The notes beneath the pieces were generated by a model. That model ran no database searches and was not told the DNA's origin. It saw only the letters and a program-made list of their open reading frames with translations. From Pseudomonas sp. PIC25 (GTDB lineage Bacteria > Pseudomonadota > Gammaproteobacteria > Pseudomonadales > Pseudomonadaceae), in assembly GCF_002286785.1 (NCBI RefSeq), contig NZ_MUJY01000036.1, forward strand, positions 1 through 63,809: 63,809 bases of DNA, in the 5' to 3' direction. The position numbers and the translations under genes were made by a program. This document shows, in pieces, positions 1 to 10,600 of this stretch. The first letter of the stretch is position 1; every line of letters starts with the position of its first letter.

Positions 1-806
1 ATCGGCTTGAGTCCTTCCTTCGTGTGGACACGCGTTCCCTTGATGAAGCCCTCGCCGGCCTGGGAGCGGATTTCGTTATTGGTATCTGGCGGCTTGGCGG
101 TGGCACCCGGCACTTTGCCCAACTCGATCAACGTCTGTTCCGTCAGTCCCTCGCCTTCCCGCGCGCCCTCTGGCCCTTCGCAATTCGCACTGCGGACCAA
201 GAATCCCTTCGCACCGACGTAGTAGGTATGAAAATCCTCAACCTCAATGTTGTATACGTTTACTCGTAGATAGGGATCAGTACTTGCAAGTACCTCATCG
301 GGCAGATAGGTATATTTCTTCTTTTCAGACTCAGCGATGACCGAGTAATTGGCATAATCGAAAGCCCTGCCAGGACCCCTAATGCTAACCGCCCCCGTGA
401 TCCAGCCAATACCTTCCTGAGCCGTTCGGTATACCGGCTGCACCCCACCGACGAAAGCCCGACCTCCGTCGCTTTGGCGCAGCCAAAGTTGGCGCTGGAG
501 CGCATCGGCTCGTGTCCAGCCAATACCCTCTACCCAGAACGGGTGGCTTCCGGTTGCCACGATGAAATAGAAAGGATCCGAAGATTTCCACCCCTCAGGA
601 TGAATGCTGATGCGGACGATAGTCTGCCGCTCGTGCTCGAAGGTCCTGACCACCCGCTTGTACTCAGGACTACCGCCGCCATCTTCGGGACTGGAGAGTA
701 TCCAGTCGCCGACTTTGATCTCCTCAATCGGCTTGAGCCCCTCCTTCGTATGGACGCGAGTGCCTTTGATGAAGCACCCGCCCGGCTCAATCAACGTCTG
801 CTTCAT
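1..806 (-). CDS. Tandem Hint-domain protein, 3' end beyond window
   Basis: The frame starts at an ATG (806-804) and stays open to the left edge, giving 268 residues so far. It holds one complete Hint (hedgehog/intein-type self-processing) domain. Cys11 is in the GGCFIKGT block, followed by the VGDWIL block, the ATGSHPF block and a terminal VEDFHTYYVG...SANC block. A short linker (EQTLIELGK) leads straight into the start of a second Hint domain at about residue 250, where the nucleophilic Cys is replaced by Gly253 (GEGFIKGT). The start codon overlaps the stop of the preceding Hint gene (TGATG), which suggests either translational coupling or a frameshift that split one longer frame. Hint domains in polymorphic toxins cut the polypeptide on their N-terminal side; no toxin domain follows here. 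Whether this is a functional gene or a graveyard of displaced modules cannot be decided from the window. Confidence 0.7.
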   Translation of the reverse strand, partial: MKQTLIEPGGCFIKGTRVHTKEGLKPIEEIKVGDWILSSPEDGGGSPEYKRVVRTFEHERQTIVRISIHPEGWKSSDPFYFIVATGSHPFWVEGIGWTRADALQRQLWLRQSDGGRAFVGGVQPVYRTAQEGIGWITGAVSIRGPGRAFDYANYSVIAESEKKKYTYLPDEVLASTDPYLRVNVYNIEVEDFHTYYVGAKGFLVRSANCEGPEGAREGEGLTEQTLIELGKVPGATAKPPDTNNEIRSQAGEGFIKGTRVHTKEGLKP

Positions 807-1606
807 CAACCCCTCGCCTTCCCTGCCGAAGAAACATCGGCCCTCAGTTCCCGCCCAGGCTTGACACCTTCCCGTGCTCTCTCAGAGCCCTCGCAATTCG
901 CACTGCGGACCCAGAAGCCATGCTTCCCGCCCACGTAGTAGGTGTGGAAATCCTCGACCTCGAAGTTGAAAACCGGTACCCGCAGATAGGGGTCGTCGCT
1001 CGCCAACACATCATTGGGAAGATGGAGGAGTTTCTCCGCCACGGAGTCATCGACAGCAGCGTAATTGGCGTAATCGAATACAGAACCATGCAGCTCAGGA
1101 CGATTCGCACTGGTGACCCAGCCGATACCCTCTTGCCCCGTGCGGTATACCGGCTTTACGGCACCCACGAAAGCCCGACCGCCGTCACCTTGACGCAGCC
1201 ACTGCTGGGACTTGAGCGCATCGGCACGCGTCCAGCCGATGCCTTCCACCCAGAAAGGATGGTTTCCTGTCGCCACCACGAAATAGGAGGGATCGGGGAA
1301 AACCCAGTCTTCCGGACAAATACTGATCTTGAAAATAGGCTGGGGATCATGCGCGAAGGTCCTGACTACGCGTTTGTATTCCGGCTGGCCAGAACCGTCT
1401 TCGGGGCTGGAGAGCACCCAATCCCCGACCTTGATCTCCTCGATCGGCTTTTTACCGTCCTTCGTATAAACACGCGTACCCTTGATGAAGCACCCGCCGG
1501 CCTGCGCCGGGTAACGAATGTCTTCGTCAACCTTGGACAGCTTGGCGGCAATGGCGCCATACGGCGCCTTGCCCGGTTCGATCAATCGCTGTGCCATCCG
1601 CCTCAT
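806..1606 (-). CDS. Stand-alone Hint-domain protein, coupled to giant adhesin gene
   Basis: This 266-residue frame encodes little more than one Hint domain. Cys39 opens the block GGCFIKGT, then come VGDWVLSSPEDG, the TGNHPF motif and a final VEDFHTYYVGG...VRSANC block. The chosen ATG (1606) overlaps the stop codon of the giant protein as ATGA, and an AGGGG tract lies just upstream; another ATG at 1597 is possible. The leader MAQRLIEPGK resembles the linkers before the next two Hint modules (LIEPGG, LIELGK), so the array looks built by repeated module addition. After the Hint domain only about 30 unrelated residues remain before the stop, so no effector is attached. The invariant His-Asn of inteins at the end reads Ala-Asn here. 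Role unknown; it may be a remnant of an exchanged toxin tip. Confidence 0.65.
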   Translation of the reverse strand: MRRMAQRLIEPGKAPYGAIAAKLSKVDEDIRYPAQAGGCFIKGTRVYTKDGKKPIEEIKVGDWVLSSPEDGSGQPEYKRVVRTFAHDPQPIFKISICPEDWVFPDPSYFVVATGNHPFWVEGIGWTRADALKSQQWLRQGDGGRAFVGAVKPVYRTGQEGIGWVTSANRPELHGSVFDYANYAAVDDSVAEKLLHLPNDVLASDDPYLRVPVFNFEVEDFHTYYVGGKHGFWVRSANCEGSERAREGVKPGRELRADVSSAGKARG

Positions 1607-4600
1607 CGCCCCTGCCGCCCGATGGGGAATACCAGCCCGGTGATATCGCCCAGGTTGCATTCTTCATCCTGTTGGCGCTGGCCGAGCGGCGGCAGCCAGG
1701 TGGCCGGCATGTCGAAGGCGTCCAGCGCAGGCGGTATGGCCTCCCAGTCGATCCGTGGCCGTTCGCCGTTGGGCGCCCTCAGGACGAGGTAACGGTCAGG
1801 CTGCGGCGCGGCAGGCTGGCAGGCCAGGGCCGACTGCATGCTGACGGTCGCTCCCGACGCTCTGCAGGCACCCGGCACCACCAGCAGGCCGATGCTCGCG
1901 CAGGTGCTTTCCCGGCCGTCCGAAACGGCGTAGGTGAAGCGGTCGGTGCCCACGTAGCCGGCTTCCGGGCGGTAGGTGTAGCTGCCATCGGCATTGCGGG
2001 CCAAGGTGCCGTGCGCGGGGGTGCCCAGGGTCAGTTCCAGCGTATCGCCCTGCGCATCGCGCACCAGCGTGGCGAAGTCGATCCGCACGCTGCCGTCGCG
2101 CAACAGCGTGAAGCACGCATCGTGCGCCGTCGGTGCGGTGTTGAAGGGCAGCACCCTCACCTCGATGTCCGCCATGGCGACGGCCTGGGCCTGGTTGCCC
2201 CGCTCGGTTGCCGTGGCCACCACCCTGAGCACGAAGTTACCGGTGAAGTCCTGGGGCGGCCGGATGCCAAGCCGGTCCAGACGCCAGCTGGTAACGTCGG
2301 CCGTGGTCGCGCCCTCCCTCGCGGTGAAGCTGCGTACGCCATCGGTCAGCACAGCGCCCACCGGCACTGCCTCGATCATGAGCGCCAAGGATTCGGAGCC
2401 ATCGGTGTCATTGAGCGAAGCGCCGATGACGGACAGGCGGATGACCGAGTCCTCCTGCCCAACGTTGGCCGGCAGGGTTTCGGTGAGCGCGATGTCGTCG
2501 ATCATCATGCCGCGGCCATTGGCGTCGAGCTGCGTGGCTTCGGAGACGATACGGATGGTCTGCATGCCGCCCGTGCCGGTGAACTGGACGCAGCGTTCCT
2601 GCCATGCCAAGCCTTGCCAACCGCTGGTGCTGGCATCCCCACCGATGCGCACGCCATCGACATAGATACCGATGCGCGTGTAGTCGGCGCCGTAACCCAT
2701 GCGGCCGGCGACATCCAGGCTCAGGGTGTAGCGGGCGCCGGCCACCGTCTGCACGCTGCGCTCGATACCCAGGGTCTGGTGCATGTCGCCGGCGGCGCCA
2801 TTGAGTTCGAGCCAGTTGTGGCCATTGCCCGGCGCGGCGGCAACGGGGCGTTGTACACCGCGCAAATCGGCCATGCGGTCGCTCTGGCTCCAGACCTCGA
2901 AGCCGTTGCGGCCACCGGCTGCCGCGTCGGGCTCGGTCACCAGGGTCCAGCCTTCGAGCACGGCTTGGCGGACCAGGGTGGAGTCGCCGCCGGAGAAGTT
3001 GGCGACACTCTCCCAGCCGGTGCGGAACAGTTCGCGCGTCATGGTGGGCGGCGTGGTCAGCACCAGCGTCGGCGCATCGGCTACCGGGTTCACCACCAGC
3101 CGCACCGTGGCCACACTGGAATCGACCTGGCCATCGTTCGCCCGGTAGGTGAAGCAGTCCTCGCCGCTCCAACCGGCTCGCGGGGTGTAGGTGAAGCTGC
3201 CATCCGCGTTGCGCACCAGCAGGCCATGCGCGGGCTGGGTGAGGATACGCAGCGCCAGGACATCGCCATCCGCATCGGTGGCCAGCGGTGTCAGGGTGAT
3301 GCTGCGGTCTTCGTCCAACATCAGGCACTGGTCGCTGACGATCGGGGCATCGTTGACCGGCAGCACCTCGACGATGAGGTAGGCCGAGGTGCTGGCTTGC
3401 GCCTGGTTGCCCTGTTCGGTGGCCGTAGCGACCACCTTCAGGGTGAGGCTGCCGGCAAAATCCTTCGGCGGCGTGAGGCTCAGCCGGCCCAGGTTCCAGG
3501 CGGTGACGTCGGCGCGGGTAGCCCCTTCCACCGCGATGAACCGGTGCGTGCCGTCGGACAGCACGCTGCCCACCGGCAACGCTTCCAGGGTAACGGCCAG
3601 CGTTTCCGAGCCATCCACGTCGCGCAGGGCCGCGCTGACGGCGGACAGGCGGATGGCCGAGTCCTCCAGCCCGACATTGACCGGCAGCGTTTCGGCAAGG
3701 GCGATATCGTCGATCATCATGCCGCGGCCATTGGCATCGAACCGCGTGGCCTCGGAGACGATGCGGATGGCCTGCATGCCGCCCGTGCCGGTGAACTGGA
3801 AGCTGCGCTCCTGCCACTCCAGGCCTTGCCAGTCGCTGGTGCTGGCATCCCCACCGATGCGCACGCCATCGACATAGATACCGATGCGTGTGTAGTCGGC
3901 GCCATAGCCCATGCGGCCGGCCACATCCAGACTCAGGGTATAGCGGGCGCCGGCCACGGTTTGCACGCTGCGCTCGATACCCAGGGTCTGGTGCATCGCA
4001 CCGCCGGAGTTGTTCAACTCCAGCCAGTTGTCGCCGTTGCCCGCCATCGCGCCGACCGTGCGCAACCCATGCCAGGCATCCATCATCCTGTCGCCCGTGC
4101 TCCAGATTTCGAAGCCGTTGCTGCCGCCACGGCTTGGGTCCGGCCGGGTGATCAGCGTCCAGCCTTCCAGTTCGCGGGCCTGTACCAGGGTGGACGTGTC
4201 ATTGCGGTCGACCACCGACTCCCAGCCGGTACGGAACACCTCGCGGGCCTGCTGTTGCGGGTCGGTCAGTACCAGGACCGGCGCGTCGGCCACCGGGGTC
4301 ACCACCAGCCGCACCGTCGCCACGCCGGATTCGGCCTGGCCATCGCTCAGGCGGTAGGTGAAGCGGTCCTCGCCGCTCCAGTCGGCCACCGGGGTGTAGG
4401 TCAGGCTGCCGTCGGCATTGCGTACCAGTACGCCGTGCGCCGGCTCATCCAGCACCTGTAGTTCCAGCTTGTCGCCATCCACGTCGACGTCATTGCTCAT
4501 GGGCCAGAGGACGATGCTGGCGTCCTCGTTCAGGGTGGCGCAGTCGTCGAGCGCCAGCGGCGCATCGTTGACCGCCGTGATGGTCAGGCGCACCACGCCC

Positions 4601-7600
4601 GCCACGTTGGCCTGGCCGTCGCTCACGTTGAAGGTGAAGGCGTCCTCGCCGTGGTAGTCGGCCGCCGGCGTGTAGGTCCAGGTGCCGTCCTCGTTACGGG
4701 TCACCTGGCCGTGGCCCGGCTGTAGCACGGTAACCGTGAGCGGGTCGCCCTCCACGTCACGGGCCTGCGCCAGCAGGTCGAGCACGAGCCGGCCATCCTC
4801 CAACAGGGTCGCCGCGAGGGGGCTGACCACCGGGGCATCGTTGACCGGCGCCACGACGATGCGCACCTCGGCCACGGCGGAGTCCGCCTGTCCGTCGTTG
4901 GCGCGGTAGGTGAAGCGGTCATCGCCATGGAAGTCTGCCTCGGGGATGTAGAGGAAGCTGCCATCCGCGCTCAGCTCCAGCCGACCGTGTCGCGGCCCGC
5001 TGACCACCTGTATCCCGAGCGCATCGCCCTCCACGTCGCGGGCGCCCTGCAACAGGTCCAGGGTAACCGTGGTGTCCTCTTCCAGGATCACGTCGAGGTC
5101 CGTCACCTGCGGCGCGTCGTTCACTGGCGTTACGTTCAGGGTGACGCTTGCCGGCGCGGAAGCTAGTTCGCCATCGGTTACCCGGTAGCTGAAGGCATCG
5201 GTGCCGTTCCAGTCAGGATCGGGGGTGTAGGTGAAGCCGCCATCGGCATTCACCACGAGCTGGCCATGGCGGGGCCCGGCCACGATCCCAACGGTGAGCG
5301 CATCGCCTTCGACATCGCTGGCGAGGGCCAGCAGGTCGATGGCGAGGGCGCCATCCTCCTCCAGGGTGAAGCGGGCGTCGGCCGCTACCGGTACGTCGTT
5401 CACCGGGGAGACGGTGAGCGTTACGGTGGCCAGGTTGGATTCCAATTGGCCATCGCCGAGCCGGTAGGTGAAGCTGTCCTCGCCCGACCAGTCGGCGGCC
5501 GGCACGTAGCGCAGGCGGCCCTCGGCCGTCAGCGCCAGGGTGCCATGGGCCGGGCCGGTGACGACCACCGGCTGCACGCCCGCCTGGTCGGCGCCGAGGT
5601 CGTTGGCAACCACGTCGATGTCCACCGGCGTATCTTCGGTGGTGGCCGCCACGTCGTCACGCGCCTCCTGCGGCATGCCCAGGCGCAGGTCGCGCACGGT
5701 GACCTGGCTGCTGGCAGCGGCCGCGCCGCGCCCGAAACCGATCAGGTCGTAGGAGAGATTTACCACGGTGCCCGCAGCGATGCCGGACAGGTCCACCAGC
5801 ACCGTGCGGCTGCCGTCGGCGTTGCGGATCGTGGTGACGCCCGAAGCCTTGTACTCGCTGCCGTCGGCCTGGAGGTTGAGGAAGGCGTCGTTACGGCTCA
5901 AGCCGGTACTACCCAGCAACGACAAGCCGGTGTTGGCATCGATCAGTGCCACTTCGAAGGCATCGTCGGGCGCGCTCTCGACGTCATCCAAGGCGATGCC
6001 AGCCAGGGTGAAGGACAGGAAACGGTCGTTCTCGCCGAGCACGAAGACCTGGTTGAGGCGGGTCTGGGCGGTGGCTGTTTCCTTGAGCGTGGCGGTACCG
6101 TTGGCAAAGTCGACCTCACCCTCGATAGCCCAGCCCTCTTCGGTCTCGAAGCGGGTGTTTTCCAGTGTGGGGTTGGCTGCCGTAGCGTATTGCGGAACGG
6201 GCGCAACGAGAACACGCGATATCTGCGGAGACGTGGTGACGATTCGCCCAATCTGCGCAGCCAACTCGCTTTCATCCACATCGGGCAGACGACGCAGCCC
6301 AGGGGTGACCGTCGCGGCCATCTCATCGTGCGCGTCGTCGGAATGCTCCAACCCCAACACGTGGCCCAGCTCATGGATCAAGACACCCAGCAGATCGATC
6401 TTGCCTGCTGCCTCGCTATCCGCTTTCGCCAGATATTCCAAGGACGAACCGAGTTGCGTGAACTCTTCGTTTTCCGAAGGCGTACTGTCAACGAACCAGC
6501 CCCAGCCGGCTGCATCGGGCGACAGGGTGATGTGGGTACCTGTGGTTTGTGCCACAGCCAAGGCGGGCAACGTGCTAATACTGAACGTGGCGCTGCCTAA
6601 TTTCGAAGCCAGCGCACCGTGCTCGACCCAAAATTGCTTGGCCTGCTCGAATAGCCGTTGAGCACCAGCCCCATCCAATGGCATCCCAAACGCGTCACTT
6701 CCCGCTTCCTCTACACTCTGCAGCCTCGGCTCGGCGTCACCGAACCATTTCTTGATTGCATTGATGATGCCACGGCTCTCTTCCACGGGGACGAGAACGT
6801 CAGACTTCTTGAACAGCTTTTCGGCAAGAACAATTTGGCCATGCTCATCGATCGTTCTGGTGAAACCAAGAAGCTCATCAGAAAGTATCCGCTTTTCTCC
6901 GGCTCTCGTGCTATTTCCGACTGTGAAGTAGATATTTTTTGAGAGCCAATCTTCACCATACACTGCTTTAATGCTTCCATCATTGACTGCAGTCTTTAGG
7001 TAGTCCATGACTGCCTTCATGACACGCTCATTTTTAAACTCCAGAACGTGACTAAAGCCCTCATTCTGCTTCAGAGCAGCGCTCGCGCGACCGATGGCGT
7101 CTATTATCTGATCTTGCGCTTTTATCAAATCATCTAAATCGTCGCTGAGAATATCTTCCCAAGCCCCCCAGCCCTTGGAATCAATGGTAGTTTTCGACAA
7201 GCCAATAATCGACCCATCCGAACTGCGGATATAGGCCGCCCCATCCCCCAGCCTGATGAAATTCACCCCGCCAGCTTTTGGATTTTTATACAACAAGGTC
7301 CGTGCCAGGAAGTAGGATCCATCTTTGGAACGAAGCCCACCCTCTACACCATCTTGGAATGCTACCCATGCCGCATTGGGATTCGAAATAGGCTCATAAA
7401 CCAGAATCATTCCTTGCGGTTTTTCCAAGGTATCCAACAACCGGCGCACATCCGAGGGCGTAAAGTAAACCTCTAGGTCAGGTGAGGTTAATGTTCCATC
7501 CGCTCGCTTCGCCGGTTTCAGCGAATTCTCAAAGCAATTAGTATTATGAACCCAAACCCCCAACTCACCCACATAGTAAGTATGAAAGTCTTCGACCTCA

Positions 7601-10600
7601 AAGTTGTAGACTGTACACTTATAGGCCCACTTATCTTCAATTTCCGGAGTTTCGTACCGGATACCGAAGTCCTCCACCCCCATAAAGTCGGATAAACTCC
7701 GCTCCCGACTCAGTTCCAGGTTTCTGTCACGAAGATCTATTAGACGCCCAAGTTCCGCATCCGGTCCCGCTGCAATCCAGCCCACACCCTCCTGCTTGGT
7801 TCTCCAAATCGGATCGACCATAGAGACACGCATCGTCTCTCCATTTGCAAGAAGAACGAGATCCAAATTGGTTAGAAGATCCGCGCGCCTCCACCCAACC
7901 TGCTTGGGCATGGCATCCCATTCTGCCTGATCCCACCACTCCTCCTTACGCTGCCCCACAACGTAGAAGGGGTGGCTACCAGTCACAATAAACGTTTGAT
8001 CGACGTAACGTCCTTCGACTTTCTGGTCACTTCTAACTCTGACCCGATAAACCGCTTTATTTTCATGCTGTACAGTCCGAGTGACACGCTTATAAGCCTG
8101 CTCTCCCGTTTCCTCCGGCTGCGAAAGTACCCAATCGCCGACTTGGATGTCCTCAATTGGCTTGAGGCCTTCCTTGGTATGAATCAGAGTGCCTGCCGCG
8201 AAGCAGAACTGCTCCTTGGTCAGTGAGCCGTCCAAGGACCAAACACCCCGCAACTCAGCCTGTGCATCTTGAATAACTGCACGATAAAGCGCATCGCCTG
8301 CATACTCGCCGGAACGTGCTCTCAACATCTCGTCAAATGTCCGCACCGGAATAATCATATTCAACTGTGCTGCGAGGTTAGCGTCATCCATGGCATTCCG
8401 CGCAGTAATAAGAACGTCATTCTTGATCTGGACGGCCTGAAAAGCCTGTTCCATCAGCGAAGCCTTCTTATTCACCAGATCGGGTAGTTCTGATGCGAAC
8501 GAGCGTTGCCATGCGATGGCTTCGTCTACCACCATGGAAGCCGTTTTCGGAATACTGATCAGTGCTTTTCCAGGAGTTTGCAATACGCCCCCTACGTGGT
8601 TGAGGATCCCACCGCCCGTGCTATCGGCTAGCGAGTTTATCAATGCCGTCGACTTGTTCGATATTGTTGGCTGGACGATCTTGGTCAGCGTAGGGTTCAG
8701 TTCGTTCGGGCTGTTCCATAGAACCTTATAGTTCCCTCGAAGCTCGCCGCTCATGATCGGGCCGAGCAAGGGAAGTCCTGCCCCCAATGCAGTGGCGACC
8801 GTCAGTTCTGTCAGCGCTCTACCTGCATAGGCGCTATCGAGTTTGCCGGGGTTGGTGATTTCGTAGCTGATAATCTCACCCTCCTTCTGAATGATGGTCA
8901 TCAATCCCGCATCCGCTGCAGAACCGGCCACTGCGCCCCACATTCCAGAACCGAAGCGCGTGCTCAATCCGCTTGCCAGTCGCCCACCAACCACAACGCT
9001 CGCAATAGTTGTCGCCCCATCCACCACTGAGGCGGTCCAATAGCTCGCACTACTGATTTTGTCCTCGGAAAACTGTGTATAGCGCTCGGACTGTTTCTCC
9101 AGGAAACCCAGCGTGAAAAAGTTCCAGCCGTTATAGAGCAACGAGTTCGCCATGTATTCGAAGGCCGAGTAGTTTCCATCCTCTTTCGCCTGGGCGATCT
9201 GGTTGGCGGAGATTCCCAGCATGTCCTTGTAGATATTGTTTTCCCCACCACTTGCGCCGCTTGGTGGATAGACGATCGTCACTTCCCCGAGCCTGGGGAA
9301 GCGGCCGGGCACAGTGTAGGCACCGATGCCATAGATCCAGCTCATGCCAGCCTCATTCCCCAGTGTGTCATAGCGTTGGGGCATGGGTATCCGCTCGCCG
9401 CCACCATGGGCCGCGTCGAACCGGTCAATAGGTGTGCTGCTCTTCTGGCCGTCCTTCGTCGAGTCCAATGCAGCCTGAATCAGCGCCGAAGCGTTCCAGA
9501 CGAAGAGCGAATAGTGCATGGCGCCGCCATTGAGCACGTCGTCGTACATCCAGACGTCGGCGTAGAGCTTGCCATCCGACCCCAATCGAAGCTGGTCGAC
9601 AGCGCCTCCTACGATCGGCGTGGTGGCCCCCAGGTACTTGGGCGTGCCGAATGGGTCTTCAATAACGCCGATCTTGCCTCCAATCTGCTTACCGAGACCG
9701 TAGTTCTCGTAGTCCGTATAGTGAACGTCGTTGAAGTTGAAGTTGTAATCGGCCACCAACGCGTACTGCTTGCCGCCATACTCGACCACGACGTTACCCT
9801 GGGCACGCTGAATGTTCTGCTGGAACTTCGCATTCAACCAATTCGGGTTGGTGTCTTTCGGCGTCAGGTTGGTCGTGACGATCCTCGCTGTGCCATTCAG
9901 GTTGCCCTTGCCATCCAGCCCCATCGTGATGCCAATGAAACCGTTGTCGTAGTCTTTCGAGCTGGAAAGCACGAACTCGCCATCGTTCTTGCCAGCGCTG
10001 ATCACGTTCGGGAAACGGCCTTTCCCATCAGACAACTTGGAGCCATCGACCACTACGACGGCCTTTGGATCGATGTGTCCGTACTGATCGATCTTGCCGA
10101 TATCGAGCACATAGACGTTGCCAGGGGTGGGGCGGGTAGCGAGTTTCATCAGGGAGTCGCCGCCTTGCGGGGCCGTCAGCGCCAGGTAGCTGCCATTGTT
10201 GATGGCCATGTCCTGGAAACCATAGGGAACGGCACCCGCAAAGTTGATGTTCTGTAGTTCCCGGAGGAACAGGGAACTAAGCTGGTCGATATTGACCCGC
10301 ATCAAGCGCCCGCCCGTCGCGCCATAACGATTGCCTTCGACCGCATAAAGCCAGTCACCTGCAACGGCCAGGCTCCTCAGCGGTGAACTGCCGCCGGACA
10401 TATCCAGCGTATGGACGACATCCAGCGTCTGTGTGTCCAACACGTAAACCTGGCCGTTGCTGGCCGCAACGAAGGCCAACGTGCCGTCGTTCGAGAACAC
10501 GATCTGGTCCTCGTAGCGACCACGCAGATTGAGCGCCCCGCCTTTTTCATCTCGCGTTATCTTGCGAATCAGGGTCTCCACACCCTCGGCATTGGTGCGG

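Noticed and set aside
260-523. 87-codon minus-strand frame in the Hint array
   Set aside because: It is out of frame with the Hint module that covers the same bases and has all Hint motifs.
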